Assembly: GCA_037447655.1 (NCBI GenBank)
Contig: JBBHKE010001730.1
Span: 47,174 to 104,634 of the forward strand
Length of the DNA stretch: 57,461 nt
Direction of reading: 5' to 3'
Source of the DNA: Zygnema cylindricum
Taxonomy: Eukaryota > Streptophyta > Zygnematophyceae > Zygnematales > Zygnemataceae
Position numbers and translations under genes: made by a program. This document shows, piece after piece, positions 32,413 through 44,125 of this stretch. Below the pieces are notes generated by a model that was given only the letters and a program-made list of their open reading frames with translations, was not told the DNA's origin and did no database searches. Numbering within the stretch: the first letter of the stretch is position 1; the number at the start of each line of letters is the position of its first letter.

Positions 32413-34312
32413 ATCTTGTAACCATATTTTTTTTGAATTTCTTGTGTTTTCTTTCCTCTTTCTTGTCCCCCTGTCTAAACTTAACTTTTTATGCAGTGCT
32501 GCGGAAACATAAACACGGGTTTATCCGATTAGTGAGGAAAAATGTTCAAAAGCTAAAATTTTGGGCATTACCTTCAATTTTTTTCCCATATATTCTTCAT
32601 CGACAAAACATTTTCAATTCCATTAAATGGCTTTCTATAGTGTGGAATTTATCGTAGAATTAGTGTGAAAATCTGGATGGTGATGATTTTGCTATTTTTT
32701 TAGGGTTTTCTAGCATATTCATCTCTTTATGTGTCTTTTTGGGAGACAGGGAAAAAAGGAAAATTAGCATGAAAAATACAGAGGGGTGGCTGATTTTAGT
32801 GTTTATTAGATTCTCTAAATTTTTAGATAGCGTGTGGAAAATGAGAAAATATATAGAGAGAAATTGGTACATGTATATGTATAAAAATATATATGTATAT
32901 ATGCGGACCTATCTCAACTTATCAAATTTGGACTTAAATCATTGGTTTTCAACTCAATGTAGATAATAATTTCAGATGTGCAAGTAACTCTTAAACAGTA
33001 AATTAGCATGTTAACATCCTATGTGGCCTTTTCTCTTGACACATTGTGAGTGTAATTCGTATCAATCAAATAAACTTTTGTAGTTCTTGGAAGGGACATT
33101 AAATAAATTATTTACTTATTTTGTGCTTTAGTGATGAAACACTAAACAACATCAATACCAATCTTGGCACTTCACGTCAAATAATATGCCGACTTTGTAA
33201 TGTGTACGCTGAGATGGCATTAACACTTTTTTTGAAGTGCGAATATTATACTGTGATAGCCCTTTCTGCTTCAATTACTTTGGATTGGAATCCTATGGAA
33301 CCTACAAATTAAAGTAGAATTACACTATCATATACTTTTTCATGTTCTTTCACTGTCCAGGCATTCAAAAGTCCTCATACACAAAATATAGGGACAGTAA
33401 ACATAATAAAAACGGTATAATGTCAGATATCAAGGCCCTGCCACATTGTTGACCTGAACTTGTTCACTTGAACTCCATGCTGAAGCATCAACCAATAAAT
33501 GGCATATCTGTTGAGGATTCATCTTTTTTTAATACATTACCCTAGTTACATTGAAGACAACTATAATGCAATCGTACAATTCAATGCAATCGTACAGTTT
33601 TTTAGATACATGCAGCTACTCGAAATGTACAATGTAAGGTTTACTTACATTGCTGACACATACATTTCTCACAAACTGTGAGAAACTTTTAAATGTGTCA
33701 CCACCTACGATTTCACCACAGATATTTAGAGTATTAAATAACCATTCAGAATGCTAAAAGTCAAAAAAATGAATGTCACAATACTTTCTCCATCCATCCG
33801 AAGCATTCGTTCCTTTTGCCAATTGGCGCATTTACACTTTAGACGTTTTACTCAAAATTAACCTTGGATAATGATAAAACAACCAGACAACGTCGGTTTA
33901 TTATAGCGAGTGCCTGTCGTTTCTTAAGAAACCATATTACTGTTAGGCAATCGCATTAAAATAGAAGAAACATAAAATCTACATCTACGACCACCAGATA
34001 ATAAAAATTTCACATTAAACTTGAATAGTGTGATACTACCAAAAAGCAACCAGAGCCTCAAAAAAAATCGTAACCTCCTTCGATAAAAAATGGGTACACT
34101 TCGTCAAACCTGAAATTTATTACCAACTCTATAAAACTGAGCTGCCAAAATGTGGCAATAATAACTTTATGCAAATAAGAATCTCGAATAATGAATACAA
34201 CTAGGAAATACTTTGTCTAGTCTAATCCTTCTATAGTAAGTGTGCTTGTTCTGCAGAATAGCTTGCAGGTAGTCAATTTAAAAAAATGGAACAGACAGCG
34301 GAAAAAAAAAAA
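32413..34312. other. AT-rich intergenic, nothing recognised
   Basis: Several short frames are present, but none has a recognisable family or splice context. There are AT-rich microsatellite patches around 32870-32900. Confidence 0.5.
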
Positions 34313-34530
34313 ACCTTCCCAAAGAGGTGATCACAAAAACATCACCGGTTTTTCATTGTCTTCAGATAAGTTAATCCTTCAAAAATCACAGGCAAAAAGA
34401 GGCAATCACAAAAATAGTATCGGTTTTTCACTGTCTTGAGGTAAGCTTATCCCTCCAAAATCACCGGAAAAAAAAGGTGTTCACAAAAATATTACCGGTT
34501 TTTCATCATCTTGAGATAAGTTCCGAGGTT
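34313..34530. repeat. ~75-bp tandem repeat, three copies
   Basis: Units at about 34318, 34396 and 34470 share AGAGGTGATCACAAAAACAT / ATCACAAAAATA, CGGTTTTTCATTGTCTTSAG and ATAAGTTAATCC..TCAAAAATCACAGG. The third is partial. No function is evident. Confidence 0.75.
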
Positions 34531-36018
34531 TTGCAATCACAGGCTCGTAATGATCCGCTCCACCAGCACACCAGCCTGCACAACTCCTCAGAAATGTCAG
34601 AAAAATCAAATTCAAAAATCAAAGATTGGTGAATCAGAGACAACAACTCCGCCTCTTGGACTGTATGAAAGGAAAAAAAAGACACGTGTGTGTATCTCTC
34701 ATGACATCAATACCGTGTGCTTGCATCTGTCACAACAGAAAAAACAAAAGGAAAACAAGAAAGACATAAAGAAAACAAGTAAGCTTAACTGACTAGGAGG
34801 TTTTACGATACCAGGCCTAAATCAAACTCTATCCAAGAATAATTGTGGAACAAAAAGAAAAAGGTAAATGTTTAAACTTCAAAACAGCAAAAAATATATC
34901 CTTGACAATGAAGACACCTTAATCTAATATTTATTGATAACAATGTGGAGAGTCGAACAATGGAGAGAGACTGACAGAGAGAGCGAGAGGGAGGGAGGAA
35001 AAGGGACAAAGAGGAAACAGCTGAGATAGCCAGTTTGACAACCAAGTTATGATTAGTTTTAGCTTCTCTATTCTTGTGATTTCAGAAAATAAAAAATAAA
35101 AAGTTTTACTACTCCTGTTTACGATCTCGGGGTTGGTATAACCGATTGACCCAATTATTGAAACGAATATCAAAAAAATGAATGACGATTAACAATAACA
35201 AACGATGATTACGATTAATAAGGAAATGTATGGAGGTGTACATGGTGTAACTTTTTTTTTTCGTCCTTATTTGCTACCTTAGGATTGAAATGTCAATGAA
35301 ACAAATTTTGTTTGAAGTACGCATTAAGTCAGTTCTTGCCCCGCCTTCTATTTTATGCTTCAAAAAAAAATCCACAATCCGACAACAAACCCAGTCAAAT
35401 AGAAACTGAAACTGAATGGGAACTGAAAAATCAAAACTACAGTTGAAACGATTGATGAGAAATTGAAATCGATCTTAAAACTGAAACACTCTTTTTCTCC
35501 CCCTCTTCCTCTCTTTCTCCCCCTCTTCCTCTCTTTCTCCCTCTCTCTCCCTCTCCCTCTCTCTCTCTCCCTCTCTAACCCTCTCTCACTCTTTCTCTCC
35601 TCTCTCTTTAGTATTCAAATTCCACTAGGAGGAGGAGAGGAAGCGAGCACGAGAAAAAAAGAAGAGGGGTTAGGAGAGAAACTCACCATTTCAAACTGGT
35701 TTTGCGTCTGAAAAATCAAGCAATCTGCCCGCATAAATACCTTCGGAAATATCTAGGGTTATCAAAATTGCTTTGCACACCTTTCCAATAGGGAAGAAGA
35801 CAACATCAAATAACGGGAGCTTAAAACAAAAACCGGAAAATCAATGATAATATGCTATGGGGCAATGGTATTTTGGAATGTCATTCTCTAACAAAAGAAA
35901 AAAATAAACTTAGATTCTTGTGTAACACTGTCCCTCCCTTCCTCGTTTGACTAATCTAACAACAAAGTAATTTCATATTAAATAAAAAACACGTCTTTTA
36001 ATAACCTAATCACAATAA
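34531..36018. other. Intergenic with a CT-rich tract at 35490-35610
   Basis: There is no recognised gene. The 80-residue basic frame at 34550-34792 has no known family. The pyrimidine tract at 35490-35610 resembles those at 15.7 and 30.8 kb. Confidence 0.5.
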
Positions 36019-36930
36019 TTAATTTACTCCATGCCTCTCAAAAATATCTTCAGCTAAAACTTTACGTAATGCCTTCCCTTCCTCGTCGGAGTATGCATCC
36101 CTCTCCTCCCCGTCGACATTCCTTTCCTCCTCGTTTGGGGGTGTGGTGGGTGGAGAATCCTTATTTAGGTATCTTATGTCCTCCTCTAACATCGAATTAT
36201 GAAGTGTACACACCGTAATAATCGTGTCCGGTTAATAGTTGTTAACCGCTTCGTGTTTGGTAAAAAAAAAATCCGGTCAATGATTGCCTATTGTTTTTTT
36301 AGAACACCGAAGGTTCTCTACACGCACATTCTTCTACTACTGTGAAAATAATTAAACGACTTTTGTGGTTGTGACCCTGGATACGGTGTTATTAAGTGCT
36401 TACTTACAGGATATCCTACATCACCTAAAAGGAAAGGTGGTGCGTCTACCAAACCAACATTAATGGATGACCCTTGCAGTCCCCCCCACAACAAGATAGC
36501 ATTTCCCATCCCTGAATTCGAAGATTCTAAAATCGTGCATGTTGCCGACCCAACCTATTCATGGAACTAATATCCGAGTGTTCTGTGCCACCACGGCTTG
36601 CAAAATAGTACCGTAGTTTCTCTTCCTATCGTACCAGTTCAACGACCACATATCAACCCCTTACCCTATATTTATTTAGGTGGCATCGATGGCCCAGCAA
36701 TAGTTAGGGAAACTCAAATTTGTAGCCTTTGAAAATTATTACTAGCTGATGGAATCTCCTTCCAGCTGGCCATTTTATCAACCTTGGGGTTAGGATGTCC
36801 CACACCGCTCGACAAAATATTGGTTGTTTGACTTGTCACAGTGATTCTACTGACTCCAAAAAGATCCTTTACCGGAGAAGCGACATTTCTTGTGGCGAGA
36901 CGGTAAATACCCTCAATTTGCTGTAATACA
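36019..36930 (-). pseudogene. PIF/Harbinger (HARBI1-like) DDE transposase remnant
   Basis: Read right to left, fragments of a DDE_4-type transposase appear in several frames. First comes a helix-turn-helix-like start (IYRLATRNVASPVKDLFGVS, about 36910-36840). A CWAIDAT segment (about 36690) matches the first catalytic Asp region, followed by NWYDRKRNYGTILQAVV. Then IGWVGNMHDFRIFE corresponds to the GWPGSxHDxR motif, and FLLGDVGYPVSKHLITPYPG (36440-36390) carries the second Asp. The FNYFHSSRRMCVEN segment has the acidic end, and VCTLHNSMLEED (36213-36180) lies near the C-terminus ending AEDIFERHGVN. Stops and shifts make it inactive. It may be a relative of the source of the 3-bp-target MITEs in this window. 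Confidence 0.85.
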
Positions 36931-37838
36931 ATGAGCTATGAAAATTATACTGAGGAAAAAGAGTTAAAGAAGCATATACATGCTTTACAACCTATAATGA
37001 TTTTTAATAATAATAAAAGACAATTTTCATTCTTTTTGTCTATTTTCATCGATTACCTATATTACTTACAAATATTTGCAAAACTCAGGAGAAAGCAACT
37101 TGTTAAAAAGGATAGGAGGTTTTTTTTTATTTTTTACTACAAACATGCTTTGTTATTACGAAATTATGTATATCCAGTTGTTTTGGAAGAAACATAGAAA
37201 AAAAAGTTTAATCAATTAGAAAAAAAAAAAAAAAAGAGAAAATATGACCACTCTACAAAAAGTGAAGGCGAGAAAAGTACGAACACAAGATAAGGTAATA
37301 CATTAAAATAATTTCTCAAATTTGAACACGTACATATTAACATTTAAACTTCAAAACTGTGAAGGAAAAAAAAAAAAAACAAAAAAAAAAAAAAAAAACA
37401 GAAAGCTCAGGTCTAGCTTTCTAAAAAAAAAGAGTAAAAGGATAAAATAAAAAAAAGACGCACACCTCGAAAAATTCAAAACCAAAACAAGTTCTAAAAC
37501 AAAACAAAAAAACAAAAAAAAAAAAAAAAAAAAAAAAAAGATATCGCCATTATTGTTAGCGCTTTCTGCAAAACTGGATAATTCCTCCTTCTCGATTTTC
37601 TTCAACTTGACCCGAATTTCTCTGTTTTCCTATACTTTTACAAAACTTTTCAAGAATTTCCACACTTTTATTTTCCTCAACATTTCTCCATTTCTTTCGT
37701 CTTTTTCTCTCCTTCCTGTCGTCTTCAATCTTTTATTTGCCTTCCTTTTTGTCCTTGTCAACCTTTTCTTTGCCCTTTTTCTGTCATTTTGTCTCTTTCA
37801 AATTTGTCTTCTTCGTTTTTTTTCCTTTTTCATCTTTT
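36931..37838. other. Poly(A)-rich AT sequence
   Basis: Homopolymer A runs at 37214-37231, 37366-37400 and 37508-37540 on the plus strand lie just beyond the 3' end of the next gene. There are no coding signals apart from frames opposite A/G-rich sequence. Confidence 0.55.
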
Positions 37839-40333
37839 TCAATCTTTGTCGACAACTCGAGCCTCCACATCAATTATGATATCCGAGGGTTGAGGATAAT
37901 CTTTATAGTTGACTTTTTGTTGACTACTATTATTTTTCGAACCGAAACCATTACTCCCTGAAAATCAATTTAAAAAAATAATTAAAACAAAAAAAAAACA
38001 CAGCAAAAAAAAAAAAAACAAACTTTTCCAAAATTTGCATCCTCGTTTGCACCTTTCTACCTCTTTTCTAATACCTTTTGGGTCCCTTTTAACCCCATTT
38101 TTACCCAATTTTCTTCTCTTTCTTTAACCCATTTTCCCTATTATAAATACTTTTTTTGAACTCATTTTCCGTCTCATCTAAAAATCCCCTTTTCACCCTT
38201 ATCTTCTACCCTAATATATCCAATATACACCTCTTTTACATACAATTTATACCCCATTTATACCCCATTTGCGCCCAATTTACACCCCATTTATACCCCA
38301 TTTACGCCCAATTTATACCACATTCATACCCCTTTTTTCTTACCTTTTTTACGAGATGTCGATGTGGAGGCATATTTCGCGGCGACCGATTCTCGAGTCG
38401 AAGAATTTCTCCGATTTTTTTCCGACTCGAAATTATTCGTAAAATTATTCGAAAAATTTTCGTTTTCGACGTTGTTTTCAAAAAGAGGATCGGCTCTGAA
38501 AAAAACTCCGTCTTCCACTGCGCCCCCCAAAAAAAAATATAATAATAATAATAATTAAACAAATAAAATCGGGAGAGAGAAAGAGAAAAAAAAAAGGGGG
38601 CGAGTATTTTACGCATCGTAAAAAATATCGTGATTCGATACTGTGGACCATAAATTTCGTGTTTTTTTATTTTTTTATTTTTAGGGTTATAAATTGGATA
38701 GTTGCTAATGAAAAAATATATTATTAAATTCAAGATAAGTAAATAAAAAAATTAAATAAAAGTAAAAAATCATTAAATAACGTGGGACACAATAGAATAA
38801 AATCAAATAAAAATATAAGACTATAAGAGCTCAATTTAAAGTAAAAAAAAAAGCAAACAAAGGCGAAAAACAAGGGCGAAGGGTGGACGGGAGGGGAGAG
38901 GGAGAGGGAGAGGGAAGGATGAAGCAAAAAAATATATAAGAAGTAGAATAACATAAAAGACAAAAAAGTAGGGAGGAGAAACATACCTGTGAATTTGTTG
39001 CCGCAGAAAAGACAAGCTTGCGGTACAGGCTTGCCCTGGTACTCAGCAAAGGCACTGGAGGGAGAGGGAAAGGGAGGGAGGGAGGGAAAGAGGAGAGGAA
39101 GAGGCAGGGAGAGGAAGAGGGAGGGAGAGGGAGAGGGGGAAGGACAGGGAGGGAGAGGGGGAGGAAAAGGAGGGAGAGGAAGAGGGAGAGTGGGAGGGAG
39201 AGGGGGAGGGAGAGGGGAAGGGAGAGGGGGAAGGAGAGGGGGAGGGAGAGGAGGGAGAGAGAGGGGGGGAGGGAGAGGGAGAGGGAAAGGGAGAGGGAGA
39301 GGGTGAGGGGAGGGAGAGGAGGGGGAGAGGGAGAAGGAGAGGGAAAGGGAGAGGGAGAGGGCGAGGGAAGGCAGAGGACGGGGAGGGTGAGGGAGAGGGA
39401 GAGGAAGTGGGAGAGAGAGGGAGAGAGAGGGGGGGAGAAGGGGGAGAGAGGGGAGGGGGGGTGGTGAGGGAGAGGAAAGGGTGAGGGTGAGAGAAATTTT
39501 TGTTTCTCTTTGGTACTTTTGTATTTGTACCTTCATTTTGACTCTTTAGTAACTTACTTTAATTTTTCTACTTTTTTGTATGCATATAGTTTTTTTCTTT
39601 TTTTTTTTTTTGGAACCCCAAATATTTGAGTAGAGGCCTTATCTATAATAAGTGTGGGCTGTACCCATTTCAGAAGTTTATTTTTCTTTTCTTTTCTTTC
39701 CTTTTTCTTTTTATTTTTTAGAGTATTTTTTATGCTTTTTTAATTTATTTTAAGACCTGCCCAAAAATAAAATGTGAATTACAGCGGAAAAATGGGGTCT
39801 GGGTTTTGAGGGAGGGGAGGGAAGAGGAGAGAGAGGGGAGAGGAGAGAGGTGGGGAGAGAGAGGGGGGAGGGGGAAGGGGGAGAGAAGCTCACTTGAGAA
39901 CTTTGTGACCTTCGCCACACCATGGACACTGGTGCCCCCCCCACCCCCCCCCAAAAGAGAAGAAAAACAGAAAAAAAAAAAAAAAACGAGAACAGGAAAA
40001 AAAGGAAAAAAAATGGAGAATTTTGAGAAATTCTCCTTTAAATCTAAAATTGTTTTTTGATCTTTTTACACTCAATGCAATGAACGAGGGAAAAAAAAAG
40101 GGAGGGGGGGGGAGGAGAGAGGGAGAAAGGGGAGAATGAGACAAGGGAAAGGAAAAATCAAATAATCTTAAGTTGCTTTCCACATAAGAAAAAGGGGAAT
40201 AGAATGAAATGAATATATGAACAGATCAATATATAAATAATAAAGTAACTAAATAAATATTGAAATATATATATATATATATTTATATTGTGATATACAT
40301 AGAGATAGATACATAAAATGACTAAATGTATAT

Positions 40334-40386
<53 letters not shown>

Positions 40387-40659
40387 TCTATATATCTATA
40401 CATACATATATGCATATATACATGTATTAATATATATAGATAGACACATGAATAAATAACACTATTATACATATACGTATATAAATACATACATGTATAT
40501 AAGAAGGAATAAAAATAAAAGAAGGGCAAAAAAAACTTACGTTCCCCACAACTATCTTCCCCAAACCAATATTCCTTCGCTCGAGAAAATCTCCGACTTC
40601 GATAACCAAAACTGATACGAGGAATAAGCCCTGGAGAGAGAGAGAGGAGAAAGAGAGAG

Positions 40660-40747
<88 letters not shown>

Positions 40748-41533
40748 ACACGAGTGAGAGAAGAGAGGGAGAAGAGGGAAAGGGAAACAAAAAGAAGAGA
40801 TAAAAGTGAGAGTGAGAGAGGAAAGCGAGAGAGGGTGTGTGAAAGAGGGGAGAGGAATGAGAAAGAGAGGGACGAGAGAGATGATAGAGAGGCACGGGAG
40901 GAGGGAGGAGGGAGGAGGGAGGAGGGAGTAGGGAGGAGGGAGGAGGGAGGAGGGAGGGAGGAGGGAGGAGGGAGGGAGAGCGTGCGGAGGGAGGAGGGAG
41001 GAGGGAGGAGGGAGGAGGGAGGAGGGAGGGAGGAGGGAGGAGGGAGGGATGGAGGAGGGAGGAGGGAGGAGGGAGGAGGGAGGAGGGAGGAGGGAGGAGG
41101 GAGGAGGGAGGAGGGAGGAGGGAGGAGGGAGGAGGGAGGAGGGAGGAGGGAGGAGGGAGGAGGGAGGAGGGAGGAGGGAGGAGGGAGGAGGAGGAGGGAG
41201 GAGGGAGGAGGGAGGAGGGAGGAGGGAGGAGGGAGGAGGGAGGAGGGAGGAGGGAGGAGGGAGGAGGGAGGAGGGAGGAGGGAGGGAGTAGGGAGGAGGG
41301 AGGAGGGAGGAGGGAGGGAAGACGAGGGAGGGAGAGCGTGCGGAGGGAGGAGGGAGGAGGGAGGAGGGAGGAGGGAGGAGGGAGGAGGGAGGAGGGAGGA
41401 GGAGGGAGGAGGGAGGGAGGAGGGAGGAGGGAGGAGGGAGAGAGGGAGGAGGGAGGAGGGAGGAAGGAGGGAGAGAGCGCGGAGGGAGGAGAGGGTGCGG
41501 AGGGAGAGTAAGAGAGAAAGGGAAACAAGAGAG

Positions 41534-41582
<49 letters not shown>

Positions 41583-44125
41583 GAAAATGTGTGTGTATAT
41601 GAGAGAGAGTGAGAAAGAGAGAAAGAGAGAGAAAGAGTGCGAGAGAGAGGAGTGTGTATGTGTGTGAGAGAGAGAGAGAGAGTGAGAGAGAGAAAGTGTG
41701 TGAGTGAGAGAAAGAGAGTGAGAGAGAAAGAGAAAGAGAGAGAGTGTGAGTGTGAGAGAGAGAGAGAGAGTGAGAGAGAAAGTGAGATACCAGCACAATC
41801 CGGGCCAGAAATTGTGCCGCGGCGTCCAAAAAGGCAAAATTGTCGGTGAGGACGAAGCCTAGGAAGAGGCCAAGGAGGAGAGGGGTGAGGGAGGGGGGGG
41901 AGGGACGGGGAGGGAGAGGACCACCGCCGCCAGAGAAGGAGGAGGCTTGGACTCTGGGGGAGGGGAGGGAGAGGGGAGAGAGCGGAAAGGGGAAGAGAGA
42001 AGGCGGAGGGGATGGGGAGGGGGAGTTGGGAGGAGAGAGGGAGAGGGGGAGGGGTAGTGGGGAAGCGAGAGGGAGAGGGAGAGGGAAAGGAAATGGGGTG
42101 AAAAAAGTTAAATTGAGGGAAAACAGAAAGGAGGAAGAGAGAGAAGGGATGGGAGAGATAGATGGGAGAGGGAGAGGGAGAGGGAGGGGGGGGAGAGAGA
42201 GAGAGGGGAAGGAGGGCGAGGGAGAGAGAGAGGGGGGGGGAGGGAGAGGGCGAGAGAGAGAACCTCTCTCTCACTCTCTGTCCCTCTCTCTCTCTCTCTA
42301 GACAAATATATACATATATGTTGAAAATGACAAAAGTTTGCCAAATTTCGTAATTTAAATATATTAGAGAATAGTACAGAGATCAATTTTCAGCTTTCGA
42401 TAGTACAACAGATTTCAATTTGGTTTCATTAAAAGTAGCGTCCTTTTTAAAAACAAACGCTGCTAAAATTAACCCAGAATAAAAAAAATCAATAAAAACA
42501 TAATCACAAAATCGAAATCTATCGGAAATCCGTCTTATCTTAATTTTACCAAGCAAATCAGAATCATATACTCCAATTGGTTGGCCCAAAATCTACTCTT
42601 GATATAAATTGTTTTATTTTTTTGTACGGGGCCCGGTATTAGAATAAGACAAATAATGACTGTTAACATTGAGTATCCGTTAGTACTTAAGGGATATTCT
42701 TCTCAGCTTATGCCTTCGGGTTCTTTGTTCTTTAAATTTCATTTGAATACATATTGAATTTACAAATTATTGCGGGGATTTTTCTTTAAATGTAACGCCA
42801 TAAGTTGCCTCTTATGTTTCAACATACTTTGCAAGTTCCTTTTGAATTATAACCCTAAAAAACCCTGGAAAACTCTAAAAGATTACAAGCCCGTTGTACA
42901 AATTCTTCCATTGTTAAGAACATTCTTGTCTCCTCTAATTTCCGCTCGATTAGTAATTATAAATGTAGCGAGTAATAACATAAACAAATAAAAATAAATA
43001 TATAATCACAATTGATCATGTATTTCAACTGCATTTTACAATAAACTGGTTTTAAGTGTCGTAAATCAAAGCAAAGTTATATAATTTATTTAATTAAATT
43101 CGTTTATTACATATAAATCTAACCCAAACATTTAATATTCTGTTTATGTAATACCACACATATGAAATAGTTTAAATAAAGTTGCTTTATATTACATAGT
43201 CCATTTATACAAATTAGATTTTAAAACCAAGCTTATCTTAATGATTTAAACGGTGTACAGAATTTTACAAAAATCTAAAGACTTAATATGCCGTATCGTG
43301 CGTATTTTAATAATTTAAAATGAGTATACTAAATCAAACTTGAATCTATTGTTTATACAGATTACTTCAAGAAATAGATAAATTGTTTGACATATTTATA
43401 CTACTGAAATGTAAACTAGGCATTCTTTATGATAATGTAGCAAATTTAAATACTGTTATTATTTTGAACCGGCAATCTATAATAATAGATACACGGTAAC
43501 TAGACGAGTTTCCATGTAGAATTCGATTATGGTTTTGCTATAACTAATCCAAACCCTAATTTCATTACATTCTTTTGATTTTTTTCAGGATTTTTGGGGT
43601 TTTTGGGGATTTTGGGGCTTTGGGGTTTTTGGAGTTTTTGGGGTTTTGGGATTTTTAGGGTTTTTGGGGTTTTAGAAATAAGATAAAGCCCTTATAAAAA
43701 ACCTCATAATCAACAAAAATAATAATAAAAAAAATAACACACCTTCTTCTGTTTACTTTCGTCCTTGTTGTCAAAATCGGTCTCCCAAAAATTTTGTTAT
43801 CTGAAGAAAATCCCCGAACCACAAAACGACAAAAAAAATTCCGGGCAGATAATTTTTCTGAACCGGAGGAAACCTGCCCCAAAAATTTTACTTTTCTAAA
43901 AAATGTTTTTTCAAAAGAGATTTGTAAACAATTGCTGGAGGAAAACGACAAAGGTGAGCTGGCATTTTTGCCACGTGGCAAAATATGAAGGTTTGAAATG
44001 AATTTGTGGTTCGGAGATGCTGACACGTGGCATAATTTTGGCACGTGTAAGATTCGGGGTATGTTTGACACGTGGCAGAAAGAGAGAGACTTCTGAAGAG
44101 AGGGAGATGGAAGGAGAGATTTCAT
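37839..44125 (-). CDS. Eight-exon gene: putative organelle-targeted membrane protein with CxxC..CxxC pair
   Basis: Exons on the minus strand: 44125-43743, 41953-41925, 41858-41791, 40630-40541, 39928-39894, 39054-38987, 38517-38344 and 37957-37839. Every junction is GT..AG and all phases agree, giving 321 residues with a TGA stop. Exon 1 is Ser/Lys/Arg-rich and poor in acidic residues, as in transit peptides; the next exon supplies [10 protein letters not shown], resembling a cleavage region. One membrane helix follows ([20 protein letters not shown]). Then comes [12 protein letters not shown], 21 residues, and [10 protein letters not shown]: CxxC-x21-CxxC, a likely zinc ribbon. The rest is Asn/Ser-rich and ends [14 protein letters not shown] do not recognise the family. 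Exon 2 (29 bp, weak donor GCG/GTGGTC) is the least certain. An alternative upstream ATG is at 44149. The introns contain very long pyrimidine tracts. Confidence 0.62.
38230..38335. repeat. (TTTATACCCCAT)n minisatellite in an intron
   Basis: Seven to eight variants of a 12-14-bp unit (TTTATACCCCAT, TTTGCGCCCAAT, TTTACACCCCAT) lie in tandem in the last intron, within 10 bp of the donor of the preceding exon. Confidence 0.8.
39055..39495. repeat. Homopurine tract (GGGAGA)n just before exon 6 acceptor
   Basis: About 440 bp of almost pure A/G on the plus strand, that is, pyrimidine-only on the gene's sense strand, ending exactly at the acceptor of exon 6 (39054). The repeating unit is GGGAGAGGGA-like with variation. 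Confidence 0.92.
40269..40400. repeat. (TA)n microsatellite
   Basis: TA runs at 40269-40284 and 40338-40382 with ATACATAT-type flanks, in an intron of the eight-exon gene. Confidence 0.9.
40632..40745. repeat. (GA)n microsatellite before exon 4 acceptor
   Basis: About 110 bp of GA on the plus strand, abutting the acceptor of exon 4 (40630). On the sense strand it is a CT polypyrimidine tract. Confidence 0.92.
40893..41505. repeat. (GGAGGGA)n heptanucleotide minisatellite
   Basis: About 600 bp of GGAGGGA repeats with occasional GGAGGGAGGGA and GGAGGAGGGA variants, and two interspersed GAGAGCGTGCGGAGGGA motifs at 40976-40990 and 41332-41346. It is read as GGGRREE-type frames on one strand and SSLLPPP on the other; both are artefacts. 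Confidence 0.95.
41536..41780. repeat. (GA)n microsatellite with GTGTGT interruptions
   Basis: GA-rich sequence with GTGTGTGT and GTGAGAGAG variants, ending at the donor of exon 3 (GT at 41789-41790). Confidence 0.9.
41870..42300. repeat. Homopurine (GGGAGAGG)n tract
   Basis: A/G-rich on the plus strand, enclosing the 29-bp exon 2 and ending in a (CTCT)n stretch at 42266-42300, so the right end forms a GAGAGA/TCTCTC inverted pair. Confidence 0.85.
42305..43560. other. AT-rich island in intron 1 with unidentified short frames
   Basis: This ~1.25-kb block differs sharply from the purine tracts around it. Two frames stand out: 42589-42383 (minus, ~68 residues, with [20 protein letters not shown]) and 42770-42991 (plus, 73 residues, with [20 protein letters not shown]). 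I recognise neither. An organelle-derived insertion is possible but unproven. Confidence 0.35.
43585..43678. repeat. TTTTGGGG-type G-run tract (quadruplex-capable)
   Basis: At least ten runs of three or four G separated by 3-6 T on the plus strand (TTTTTGGGGTTTTTGGGG type, with TTTTTAGGGTTTTT variants). It lies in intron 1, 65-160 bp downstream of exon 1 of the eight-exon gene (template strand). Confidence 0.85.

Noticed and set aside
34313-34530. CRISPR-like array
   Set aside because: Three adjoining ~75-bp units with no unique spacers, in a eukaryotic setting; this is an ordinary tandem repeat.
38730-39536. 268-residue minus-strand Pro/Leu/Ser frame
   Set aside because: Only the short segment with [20 protein letters not shown] is bounded by proper splice sites; the rest is translated intron tract.
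40158-42274. Frames of 400-600 residues rich in Ser, Leu and Pro (minus) or Gly, Arg and Glu (plus)
   Set aside because: They are translations of (GGAGGGA)n and (GA)n DNA in all frames. Short conserved exons embedded in this stretch were kept; the repeat frames were not.
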